Of a stretch of 49,356 nt of DNA, positions 24,474 to 31,986 are shown one piece after another (the stretch's first letter is position 1; the number at the start of each line of letters is the position of its first letter). The DNA is from Catenulispora rubra (GTDB taxonomy: Bacteria; Actinomycetota; Actinomycetes; Streptomycetales; Catenulisporaceae), in NCBI RefSeq assembly GCF_015356825.1, contig NZ_JAACYW010000058.1, forward strand, positions 1 through 49,356, written 5' to 3'. The notes below the pieces were generated by a model. That model had not been told where the DNA came from, did no database searches, and was given only the letters and a program-made list of their open reading frames with translations. The translations under genes were made by a program, and so were the position numbers.

Positions 24474-25460
24474 ATGTCCAACAACACCTCCCCGCCGCGA
24501 CGCTGGCGCCTCGTGCTGGCGGCGGCGGTGAGCGCGGGAGTGCTCGCCGTCGCCGTCGGTACCGGTGCCGCCGCCTCCGCCGAGCCGGTGAGCAGTCCAC
24601 ATACAGCGGGAACTCCTCTGGCCGGTTTCCATGACGGATACGTGACCAACGACGGGATCCGGATCCACTACGTCACCGGTGGTCACGGCCCCGCGCTCGT
24701 CCTCCTACATGGCTGGCCGGAGACCTGGTACGCATGGTCGGGTCTGATGCCGTCGCTAGCTCGGGACCACACAGTGATCGCTCTCGACCTACGAGGGCTC
24801 GGCAACTCGGACCCGGCTGGGTCCGACGCGGGCTCCTACGAGGCCCTGACGCTGGCCACCGACGTACACGCAGTCGTCCACCACCTCGGCTTCACCACCA
24901 CACAGGTGGTCGGCCACGACTGGGGCGGCGCGGTCGGTCTCGCCTACGCGGTCGAATATCGGGCTGAGGTCGCCAAGCTAGCCGTGATAGAAGCACCGCC
25001 CACCACCGACTATCTCAACACCGTGAAGCAGAACCCGGGAATCCTTTGGTGGGACTGGTTCATCAATGGCCCGCAGGCCGGCGTCGCTGAGGAACTCGTC
25101 GAACCCGCCCCCGGGGTCTTCTATAACTCGATCTACCACGGCGCGCTACCCGCCGCGACCGTCGACCGCTACCTTGCCTCCTATAGTCGGCCCGCTGTCA
25201 CCCACGCCGGGTTCGAGTACTTCCGGCAGCAAGACCAAGGCGAGACCGAAGTCGACCAGCTCATTGCCGAACACGGCAAGCTGACCATCCCCGTGCTCGG
25301 CGTCGGCGGCCAGCACAGCATGGGTGCGCAGATCGGCCGAGACATGGCCCGGGTCGCCGACTACACCGCCACCGCGGTCGTTCCCGGCGCCGACCACTGG
25401 GTCATGGAGGAGCAGCCTGACTATGTGCTGCAGCTCTTGAATAGCTTCTTCGACAGGTAG
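24474..25460 (+). CDS. Exported epoxide-hydrolase-like alpha/beta hydrolase
   Basis: This 328-residue protein starts at ATG 24474. The N-terminus (PPRRWRLVLAAAVSAGVLAV, then AASAEP) is a signal peptide with an Arg pair, possibly Tat-type, cleaved near residue 36. The fold motifs are oxyanion HGWPE at 80-84, nucleophile Asp149 in GHDWGG, and a late His in GADHWVMEEQP. An Asp nucleophile with HGWPE is typical of epoxide hydrolases and haloalkane dehalogenases, and HGWPE favours the epoxide hydrolase side. It acts outside the cytoplasmic membrane. The divergent LAL regulator may control it. Confidence 0.88.
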   Translation: MSNNTSPPRRWRLVLAAAVSAGVLAVAVGTGAAASAEPVSSPHTAGTPLAGFHDGYVTNDGIRIHYVTGGHGPALVLLHGWPETWYAWSGLMPSLARDHTVIALDLRGLGNSDPAGSDAGSYEALTLATDVHAVVHHLGFTTTQVVGHDWGGAVGLAYAVEYRAEVAKLAVIEAPPTTDYLNTVKQNPGILWWDWFINGPQAGVAEELVEPAPGVFYNSIYHGALPAATVDRYLASYSRPAVTHAGFEYFRQQDQGETEVDQLIAEHGKLTIPVLGVGGQHSMGAQIGRDMARVADYTATAVVPGADHWVMEEQPDYVLQLLNSFFDR

Positions 25461-25847
25461 GGCCAACCGGGACTCGGCCTTCGTCGTCGGCCCGTTCAAG
25501 GGTCGCATCCTGGACGAAAAGCCCTGAGACCAACTGGCGTCTAGTACATAGAGAGGGCCTCCTGCGTAGTACCGGATATGTACCTGGTGATCCATCCCAG
25601 CTGAAAGGCCTGGCCAGGGCCCGTGACGTCGTGACCTCATGGCGTCACGAGCTCACGGTGTCGTCGGCCCACACCCCGATCTCGATCAGAGCGTTCTCGT
25701 CTCCGCATGGCCGAATCTACGCCGGCTGCTGGTCGCCGAGGGCGCGCTGATTGGAGATCTCGGCTCGTTGTTCAGCTGAGTCCGCCGGAGCCACGCGGAT
25801 AAGCATGTGAACGCCCGGGGCCGTCGTAACTGGCCCCGGGCGTTCTG
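25461..25847. other. Intergenic stretch without a supported gene
   Basis: No frame here has start, ribosome binding site and protein-like composition together. A seven-base-pair hairpin (TCGTGAC 25629-25635 with GTCACGA 25644-25650) could terminate the hydrolase gene. A short fragment near 25700-25780 reads somewhat like protein (LRRLLVAEGALIGDLGSLFS), but it lacks a start and may be a remnant. Confidence 0.5.
25810..25844. terminator. Strong GC-rich hairpin
   Basis: A perfect 13-base-pair stem (ACGCCCGGGGCC and its complement plus one flanking A:T pair) surrounds a nine-base loop. It starts four bases past the TAG of the leftward gene at 25848. No T tract is present, as is usual for actinobacterial terminators. 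It could work in both directions. Confidence 0.75.
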
Positions 25848-26147
25848 CTAGTCGGCGATGGTACGAAGGCCGGCGGCAGCGCTCTGGATGGTTTCGATCA
25901 CCTCGTCAAGGCTGGCGACGGCGGCCCAGGCATCCCCGCTTGCCTCCTCCGCTTCATCTCCGTTAAGGGTGCTGATCCATCCAGCGGCGCTGTCAAGGAA
26001 GTCGCGGAGCGGAGCGAGGGGACCGTCAGAATCGGCAAGGGAGTCCAGGGTATTGGCGACGTAGTCCGCACGATCACTCAGCATGGATTCGCTGAGCCGC
26101 CGAAGAGCGGCGGTCGCGTCGGCGATGGGGCCGGCTGTGTCAGTCAC
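25848..26147 (-). CDS. Small hypothetical acidic protein
   Basis: This 99-residue protein starts at GTG 26147, with GAAGGA about nine bases upstream. It is all-helical by composition: VTDTAGPIADATAALRRLSE, then a central helix and a last segment SLDEVIETIQSAAAGLRTI. It is acidic and Ala-rich with no cysteines, signal peptide or membrane segment. I do not recognise the family; the size and helical content resemble small WXG-like or antitoxin-like proteins, but no motif supports either. A strong hairpin follows its stop. The gene stands alone. Confidence 0.6.
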   Translation of the reverse strand: MTDTAGPIADATAALRRLSESMLSDRADYVANTLDSLADSDGPLAPLRDFLDSAAGWISTLNGDEAEEASGDAWAAVASLDEVIETIQSAAAGLRTIAD

Positions 26148-26723
26148 GCGAGAATCCTTCCCGACCAAATGGCGGGGAATCTGGCGTAGGCCGCAGCGCA
26201 GGATTGTGCGCGGACACGCCTGCGTGCCGCTCGGCACGACGTGCCATGGTGACGCTTGGACGACCAGGCCCCAAACAGGCCACGCCATCGCAACGAAGGA
26301 GTTGATGGCGACGGACACTCCACTCGCCGACCAAGGAGCGTCCGAAGGAGTGTCCGACAGGCGTGAGCGTTCCTACCTGCCCGTTTCCATCATGCTGGGA
26401 GACAGTCCAATCCATATCGCCGGGTTGGGGTAGGTGCTTGCGCGCCAAGTTCATCAGGGTTCGAATGTACTTCTGACCTCGCCGGGGCGACATCCAGACA
26501 GCTTGGCAGGCTTTGACTGGGTTCTGTCAGGTTCGAATGCAATCAGCGTAGGGGTAGCCGGGTCAGCATGGCCCGATGGCCTGGACCTCTGTGTGAAGTG
26601 CTGGGAGACGGACAACCCGAGCGGAGGCGTCGGTGACGGCCCTGACGGTCCTCCTCGCCCGGAAGGGCCTGCGGGCCCGTGGCGATACGCGCCGCGGACC
26701 CGCAGGGTGGGGGGAGGGACGAT
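26148..26723. other. Intergenic stretch, possibly degenerate
   Basis: Open frames on both strands lack ribosome binding sites and have compositions unlike their neighbours. The leftward frame around 26380-26490 (RTLMNLARKHLPQPGDMDWT) may be a gene remnant. Two short copies of a CAGG(G)TTCGAATG sequence occur at about 26456 and 26529. The 3' end holds the terminator hairpin of the next gene. I see no RNA gene. Confidence 0.45.
26668..26706 (-). terminator. 17-bp hairpin after the Ig-like gene
   Basis: Bases 26668-26684 and 26690-26706 pair at 15 of 17 positions, with a five-base loop. It lies 18 bases past the stop (26724) of the leftward secreted-protein gene. Intrinsic termination without a T tract is likely. 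Confidence 0.7.
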
Positions 26724-28769
26724 CTAGCAGTTGTGGATGTCGCTCGTTGAGGAGGCGAGCACCACGTCGAGCAGACCGAGCGCCTGGATGTGCACGGCGT
26801 TGACGGTCAGCGACCCCGGGCCCTGGATCTGCTCGTTGAGGGTGATGGTGATCCCGAGGATCGAGATCTTGGTGTTCGGGCCCGGGTGCAGGTTGATGTT
26901 CAGCGGGATGCCGCCGACCGAGATCGACGCCACCGTGGCGTCACCGGTCGATCCGGTGCACATGGTCTTCGACGTCGATGTCACCGCCCCGATGTTGATG
27001 ACCGGCAGTCCCAGCACGCCGATGTGCGCGTTCTGCGCCGAGGCCTTGGCTGTGGAGGCGCCCGGGTTCACCGCGGTGTCGACGCTCGCGCACAGCGTGC
27101 CGGCGCTGATCAGGCCGCTGATGGTGACGACGCAGGGCGGCGCCACGTGCTCGGCCGTCGCGGTCTGCACCGGTCCGGCCTCCGGCGTCTTGGAGATGCC
27201 CACGAGGCCGCTCGACGCGATCCCGTAGGCGTCACCGGTCATGTAGGTGAAGCCGACGGTGACCGTTGCCGCGGTGGCCGGGAGGTAGTAGGCGTCTCCG
27301 GCGAACACGGCCGAGGCCGGCACGCTGGTCGTCGAAGAGGGCTGGTTCACCGACGCGATGGTGCACGCCGCCGCGCCGGTGTTGTCGGTGGTGCCGGAGC
27401 AGCTCTGCGCCGAGGCGGAGCCTAGGGTGAACGTGACCGTCCGGTTGGCTATCGGCCCGGCGCCGTCCTCGGTCAGCGTGCCGGACATGGTGAAGGGCTG
27501 GCCGTTGGCGGCTTTCGTGCTGCCGGTGTAGACGAGTGACGTCTCCTCGTGGGTGACGGTGAAGGCGCCGCTCGCGGAGCTGGCGAGGTCGGACGCGTCA
27601 CCGCCGAAGGAAGCCGTCAGCGTGTACGTCCCGGCGGCCTCGCCCGGGGTGATCGAGCAGCTCGCCGTGCCGGTCGCGTCGGTCGTGCCCGAGCACGTCT
27701 GGGCGCTGTTCAGCGTGAATGCGACGGTCTGGCCGGCGATCGGGCCCGAGCCGTCGGTCAACACCGCGGACACCGTGGCGGGGTCGTCGAAGTCGCTGGT
27801 CCCGGTTCCGGTGATGGTCACCGTCGACGCCCGCTTGACCCAGGTGACCGTCACGGTGTTGGAGGTGATGGTCCCCGCCGGGTTGGTCGTGGTGGCGACG
27901 ACCGAGTCGGACCCGAGGACACTGCCGCTGTAACTGAACGACGCCACCCCGTTGATGTCGGTCGCTGCGTCACCCGAGGCCGAGTTCGCGCCCGAGGCCG
28001 CGAAGTGGATGGAGGCGCCCTGCAGCGCGGTGCCGCAGGTGTTGGTCAGCGTGGCCTGGACTGTTGCGGTCGAGCCGATTTCGGCGGTCTGGCTCGGCGG
28101 CGCCAGGCTCAGGATCGCACCCGGGCACGCCGTGCTGCCGATCGAAGTCCACTGGGTGGACTCGTTGCCCTGGCACGCCTTGTCGTAGCCGCCGGTGTTC
28201 AGGACCTGCCCGCTGTCCGTGAAGGTCTGCGCGACGCCGTCGATCGTGGCGCTCACCACCGGGATGATGCCGTCCTGGCTGGGACAGCCCGGGAGGAACC
28301 CGATATCGGAGCTGTCGAACGTGGTGCCCGAGGGGGTGCAGTTGTTGGCGAAGTTCGCGTCCAGCTGCGTGTAGATGAGCTGGCCGCCGTTCGCGGGTAT
28401 CGAATGGTCGTGCCAGAGGCTGAAGGTGCAGGGGCCGACCTTGGCCGACACGGAGCCGACCGACACCGGCAGCGGGGAGTTGTTGACGATCCGGATCGCC
28501 CCGGAGTCGTAGGTGCACCCGGTGCACCCGTCAATGGTGACGCCCGGCGCTCCCGCCCACGGCGTCGGGAAGTTGGTCGGGTTCGCGCGCAGGTTGTCGG
28601 CGTACCCGACGAAGACCTGGACGCTGGAAGGGGCGTGGGTAGTGACGTTGGAAGCGGCGTTGGAAGCCGCGTCGGCCTTGACCGACGGTAGGAATACCGC
28701 CATCAGCACCAGCGCCAGCACGCCGAGCAGCGCCGTCGTCCGGCGCAGCCCGTGCCCGATGTTCGACAT
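26724..28769 (-). CDS. Secreted Ig-like repeat protein with choice-of-anchor-P-like C-terminus
   Basis: This 681-residue protein starts at ATG 28769 with AAGGAG eight bases upstream. A signal peptide (RRTTALLGVLALVLMAVFLP, cleaved near residue 34) leads to a Cys-containing N-terminal domain (about 40-215: TIDGCTGCTYDSGAIRIVNN). Three bacterial Ig-like domains follow at about 220-300, 305-395 and 400-495; the last two share QTCSGTTDATGTASCSI / QSCSGTTDNTGAAACTI motifs. The C-terminal domain (about 500-681: TGDAYGIASSGLVGISKTP...LTVNAVHIQALGLLDVVLAS) resembles the choice-of-anchor P family. It is a surface or extracellular structural protein, possibly adhesive. Cys pairs probably form disulphides. 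No LPXTG or hydrophobic C-terminal anchor is visible. Confidence 0.85.
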   Translation of the reverse strand: MSNIGHGLRRTTALLGVLALVLMAVFLPSVKADAASNAASNVTTHAPSSVQVFVGYADNLRANPTNFPTPWAGAPGVTIDGCTGCTYDSGAIRIVNNSPLPVSVGSVSAKVGPCTFSLWHDHSIPANGGQLIYTQLDANFANNCTPSGTTFDSSDIGFLPGCPSQDGIIPVVSATIDGVAQTFTDSGQVLNTGGYDKACQGNESTQWTSIGSTACPGAILSLAPPSQTAEIGSTATVQATLTNTCGTALQGASIHFAASGANSASGDAATDINGVASFSYSGSVLGSDSVVATTTNPAGTITSNTVTVTWVKRASTVTITGTGTSDFDDPATVSAVLTDGSGPIAGQTVAFTLNSAQTCSGTTDATGTASCSITPGEAAGTYTLTASFGGDASDLASSASGAFTVTHEETSLVYTGSTKAANGQPFTMSGTLTEDGAGPIANRTVTFTLGSASAQSCSGTTDNTGAAACTIASVNQPSSTTSVPASAVFAGDAYYLPATAATVTVGFTYMTGDAYGIASSGLVGISKTPEAGPVQTATAEHVAPPCVVTISGLISAGTLCASVDTAVNPGASTAKASAQNAHIGVLGLPVINIGAVTSTSKTMCTGSTGDATVASISVGGIPLNINLHPGPNTKISILGITITLNEQIQGPGSLTVNAVHIQALGLLDVVLASSTSDIHNC

Positions 28770-28776
28770 CCGCGTA

Positions 28777-28790
28777 CTCCTTAGAAGGAG
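28777..28790 (-). promoter_or_regulatory. Ribosome binding site inside a 14-bp palindrome
   Basis: CTCCTT-AG-AAGGAG is symmetric, so the AAGGAG Shine-Dalgarno of the Ig-like gene can pair with CTCCTT just before it. The hairpin would have at most five base pairs with a four-base loop and could dampen translation. The next gene upstream (start 29486) has a similar arrangement. Confidence 0.4.
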
Positions 28791-29011
28791 ACTGTGAGGG
28801 ACCCCGTGCGCGGGTGACTTTATGCGAACCCTGATTCACTGTCAGTGCTGGCGAAACGTGGCGTAACCTGGCACTTCGTTGCTGGACATACGTGCGATGA
28901 CCCATCGCCGCTGCGGAATTCGCGAGCGCCGGCTACTATCCGCGGACGTAGTGCGGGCAGCAGTATCACCGCTACCCGCGTACCGACGAGGTGTGCAAGT
29001 CGTACGCCGTC

Positions 29012-29486
29012 TTACATCAAGCGACCGTCGGTGTCTCGGACGATCTGCGCAACCACCACGTCGCTGACGGCCGAGGAACCGCCGAACACCGAGACGGTGC
29101 CGTTCCACTCGAACAGGTGCCACTGTTCCAGCGGCAGGTCGCCGGACACCTGGTGCGGATCGGTGAGCGCCAGCGGCTGGCCGGCGTTGGCGGCGAAGGC
29201 GCCGCCGGCCAGCGCGTCCGGGAAGTTCACGGCCGAGGCCACCGCCGTCGAAGCTCACATCGCCGCCGGGGGTCCTGCCCGGCGGCACGAGGACCTGGGC
29301 TTTCTGGACGTCGATGTCCGGCACCTCGATCGAGGACGAGGACGACACCTTGAGCGCTTGGCTGGACGTGTTGAAGAAGTGGAGGCCCCGCAGCGCGACG
29401 TCGTGCCGTCCCGCGATGCCGGGTTGGACCATGGCCACGCCCACGCTTCCGCAGATGGCGGCGGCTACGACACGTCGTGCGTACAC
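29012..29486 (-). pseudogene. Cell-wall-binding repeat 2 (CWB2) protein fragment, frameshifted
   Basis: From a GTG at 29486 the frame gives a signal-like YARRVVAAAICGSVGVAMV and a domain ending VLVPPGRTPGGDVSFDGG (about 80 residues). At about 29235-29245 the homologous sequence moves to another frame: SAVNFPDALAGGAFAANAGQ, then LALTDPHQVSGDLPLEQ and GTVSVFGGSSAVSDVVV, ending with a TAA at 29012-29014. The NFPDALAGG and VFGGSSAVS motifs are diagnostic of CWB2 repeats, which bind anionic wall polymers and usually occur in threes. Here only about one unit remains, joined out of frame to the signal region. A broken gene is likely; a single base error could instead hide a short exported protein. 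Its ribosome binding site lies in a palindrome at 29490-29503. Confidence 0.65.
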
Positions 29487-29865
29487 GATACGAGGTCCCT
29501 CGTGTCGCGGCAGCTGGAAGCGGGATCTTGCGGAGCGGGAAGATTCTTTCGATGCCGGGTGTTGCAGTCAACGAGTGGCATCCGTGGCCCGACCGGTGCT
29601 AGCGTCTAGGAAGCACCGAGATTCGCCGCAGAGTAGGCACTGGCCACTGTTGACTGCGGCGCTCGCTGCTTCTGACGCAGCAACCCAGTAATCCCGGTCT
29701 GCTTGTTCTTATCAGCGGTCCAAAACGCTGCGGGTTTTCCGAGCGCGCCGTGCGCTTTCATCGCCGGCCTGCCACCTCATCAACACTCTGGGATCAATGC
29801 CGCGCCGCTTCCTGCGGATCGCGAAGCCGCCGCCAAGGCGGATCCCCCCATGTGAAAGGACTTTT
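29487..29865. other. Leader / promoter region of the rho-like gene
   Basis: No coding frame is supported in this 379-base gap between the divergent CWB2 fragment and the rho-like gene. It holds a seven-base-pair hairpin (CGGTGCT 29594-29600 with AGCACCG 29612-29618) whose left arm overlaps TGCTAGCGT, an extended -10-like sequence. A GCTGC/GCAGC hairpin lies near 29666-29682. A CCGCC-AA-GGCGG hairpin lies just before the ribosome binding site GAAAGGA. A structured leader would suit autogenous control by Rho, as known for other rho genes; that link is inferred. Confidence 0.4.
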
Positions 29866-31056
29866 ATGTCCGTCCCCACTCTTGAACGTCCCGTCTCCAC
29901 CCGAGAACATCAGAAACAGGACCTCGTCCCGGTCACCGGGATCGTCGACCGGCAGGACCAAGGCGGTTTTCTGCGCGTCGGCGGCTATCTGCCGGGTCCG
30001 GGAGACCTCTACATCCCGCCGGCTTTGATCCGACAGTACGGGCTGCGGCCCGGCGACCTGATCGAAGGCGGTGCGTCGAACAAGCCGGATCGACCGGACA
30101 AGGCCGCCAAGGCCGATCCGCTGATGCGGGTCGACACCGTCAACGGCCTGCTCGCGCGGCCGGGCATGGTCCGGCCGCAGTTCGCCGCGCTGACCCCGGT
30201 GCATCCGCGGCAGCGGCTGCGGCTGGAGTCCGCGCCCGGGCCCGGGCAGCTGATCACCCGGGTCGTGGACCTGCTCACGCCGATCGGCAAGGGCCAGCGC
30301 GGCCTGATCGTCGCTCCGCCGAAGACCGGCAAGACGGTGCTGTTGCAGGCGCTGGCGAAGGCCGTCACGCGGAACCACCCCGAGTGCCATCTCATGGTCG
30401 TGCTCCTCGACGAGCGGCCCGAGGAGGTCACCGACATGCAACGCTCGGTCGACGCCGAGATCCTCGCCTCCACCTTCGACCGCCCGGCGCACCAGCACAT
30501 CGCGATCGCCGAACTGGCCGTCGAGCGTGCGAAGCGCCTGGCCGAGCAGGGTCAGGACGTCGTCATCCTGCTCGACTCCATCACCCGGCTGTGCCGCGCG
30601 CACAACGCCAATGCCAAGTCCGGCGGCCGCACCCTGACCGGCGGTGTCGACGCGTCCTCAGTCGCCGCCCCCAAGCAACTCTTCGGTACCGCCCGCAACC
30701 TCGAAGAGGGCGGCTCGGTGACCATCATCGCCACCGCCCTGACCGACACCGGCTCCCGCGCCGACGACTACTACTTCGAAGAGCTGAAGGGCACCGGCAA
30801 CATGGAGCTGCGGTTGGACCGCACTCTGGCCGACCGCCGTGTCTTCCCCGCCGTCGACATCGCCGGCTCCAGCACCCGCCGCGACGAGCTCCTGGTCCCG
30901 GCCGACGAACTGGATGCCATGTGGCGCCTGCGTCGGGTGCTGCGGGGGCAGAGCAACCAGCAGGGCATGGAAGTCCTGCTGGAACGTCTCAAGCAAACTT
31001 CCGGGAACAGCGAGTTCCTGCAGCGGATCCGACAGACGACGCCGTCAGGGTCCTGA
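29866..31056 (+). CDS. rho: Compact transcription termination factor Rho paralogue
   Basis: This 396-residue protein starts at ATG 29866 after GAAAGGA. A short N-terminus leads into the cold-shock-like primary RNA-binding domain (about 21-70: VTGIVDRQDQGGFLRVGGYL, GDLYIPPALIRQYGLRPGD). The RecA-like motor follows: Walker A APPKTGKT at 150-157, DERPEEVTDMQRSV, Walker B DVVILLDSITR, and the Q/R-loop region TGGVDASSVAAPKQLFGTAR with NLEEGGSVTIIATAL. All motor motifs look intact. Typical actinobacterial Rho has 600-700 residues, with an N-terminal helical subdomain and a long basic insert; both are absent here. It is therefore probably a second, specialised Rho rather than the housekeeping copy. 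Rho is a hexameric RNA helicase that terminates transcription. A truncated TPR gene converges on it. Confidence 0.92.
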   Translation: MSVPTLERPVSTREHQKQDLVPVTGIVDRQDQGGFLRVGGYLPGPGDLYIPPALIRQYGLRPGDLIEGGASNKPDRPDKAAKADPLMRVDTVNGLLARPGMVRPQFAALTPVHPRQRLRLESAPGPGQLITRVVDLLTPIGKGQRGLIVAPPKTGKTVLLQALAKAVTRNHPECHLMVVLLDERPEEVTDMQRSVDAEILASTFDRPAHQHIAIAELAVERAKRLAEQGQDVVILLDSITRLCRAHNANAKSGGRTLTGGVDASSVAAPKQLFGTARNLEEGGSVTIIATALTDTGSRADDYYFEELKGTGNMELRLDRTLADRRVFPAVDIAGSSTRRDELLVPADELDAMWRLRRVLRGQSNQQGMEVLLERLKQTSGNSEFLQRIRQTTPSGS

Positions 31057-31257
31057 GTTTCCGGAGGGCGCCGGATCTTTCTGAAGTCCAACCGCTCATC
31101 CTCAGGGAGAGTGCGCTCCGGGTTCTCGGCGTGGCCGATCGTTGCCACCATGCTCGCCCCCCCGACCCGGCGGACGGTGTGGCCGAAGTCCAGGGCCGGC
31201 AGCGGCGCCGGGGCTGGTCGAGCCGCCGGAGCCGTCCAGGCACATGCTGCGACCAGG

Positions 31258-31824
31258 TCAGTGATCCGGCTCCGGCCCTCGTGTCTCGGCCTCGGCGAGC
31301 CGGGCCTGGACGCGTCCGACGTCCCGTCGCATGCCCAGGCGCTGGTAGGTCTCCAAGGCCTGATTCAGGTACGCGACGCCCTGGGTGGGGTCGCCGGTGG
31401 CGAGGTGGTGGTCGGCGATGCCTTCCAGGGAGATGGCTTCGTCGTCGACTTTGTGGTGTTCCCGGTTCAGGGCCAGGGCCTGGTGGTAGAGCGTGAGTGC
31501 GTGGGGGCGGTCACCGAGCGCGGCGACGGTGGCAGCGTAGAAGTTCAGGGCCCAAGCCTCGTTGCCGCGGTTGCCGAGTTGGCGGAAGATCTCCAGGGCC
31601 TGGGTCTGGGCCTGTACCGCTCCCGGCAAGTCGCCGGACAGCTGCCGTGCGCGTCCCAGGTGGGTCAGTGCGCCGGCCTCGCCGAGGCGGTTGCCGAGCT
31701 GCTGGTAGATCTCCAAGGCCCGCGCCTGGCAGTCCGCCGCCCCGGGGACGTCACCGGACATGAACCGTACCCGCCCCAGGTCGATCAGGGCGGTGGCCTC
31801 ACCGAGACGGCTACCGAGCAGCAT
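31258..31824 (-). CDS. TPR-repeat protein, probably 5'-truncated regulator
   Basis: The frame from ATG 31824 encodes 188 residues with four to five tetratricopeptide units of about 40 residues, for example LGRVRFMSGDVPGAADCQAR followed by ALEIYQQLGNRLGEAGALTH. The sequence is typical of the C-terminal TPR region of SARP/AfsR-like or NB-ARC-TPR regulators of actinomycetes. TPR similarity starts at the first codon, upstream sequence in the same frame does not continue it, and no DNA-binding or ATPase domain is present. It is therefore likely a remnant, though short free-standing TPR proteins exist. It ends with a TGA at 31258. Confidence 0.6.
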   Translation of the reverse strand: MLLGSRLGEATALIDLGRVRFMSGDVPGAADCQARALEIYQQLGNRLGEAGALTHLGRARQLSGDLPGAVQAQTQALEIFRQLGNRGNEAWALNFYAATVAALGDRPHALTLYHQALALNREHHKVDDEAISLEGIADHHLATGDPTQGVAYLNQALETYQRLGMRRDVGRVQARLAEAETRGPEPDH

Positions 31825-31936
31825 CGGGGTGGCGGGCGGTCGATCCGCTCCTGTTGGACACCGCTGGACATTTCCGGACGCCTCTCAGCACGTCCCGCTG
31901 TCCGTCTTCGGTGAGTCCCCTGCTCCGGCAAATGGC

Positions 31937-31970
31937 CGGGGCCGCCAGGCACATGTGCCTGGCGGCCCCG
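31937..31970. terminator. Perfect 34-bp palindrome
   Basis: Every base from 31937 to 31970 is symmetric around the centre at ACATGT. As RNA it gives a 15-bp stem with a tetraloop. It begins 17 bases past the TAG-side end of the leftward LamG giant gene (31987), a clear terminator position. Its position 110 bases upstream of the TPR fragment would also insulate that gene. Confidence 0.85.
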
Positions 31971-31986
31971 AGGTGGGCGTTCCCCG

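Noticed and set aside
26456..26545. Two TTCGAAT-containing stretches resembling a tRNA T loop or an attachment site
   Set aside because: No acceptor or anticodon stems can be drawn, and the flanks do not match the 3' end of the tRNA-Arg at 502-573.
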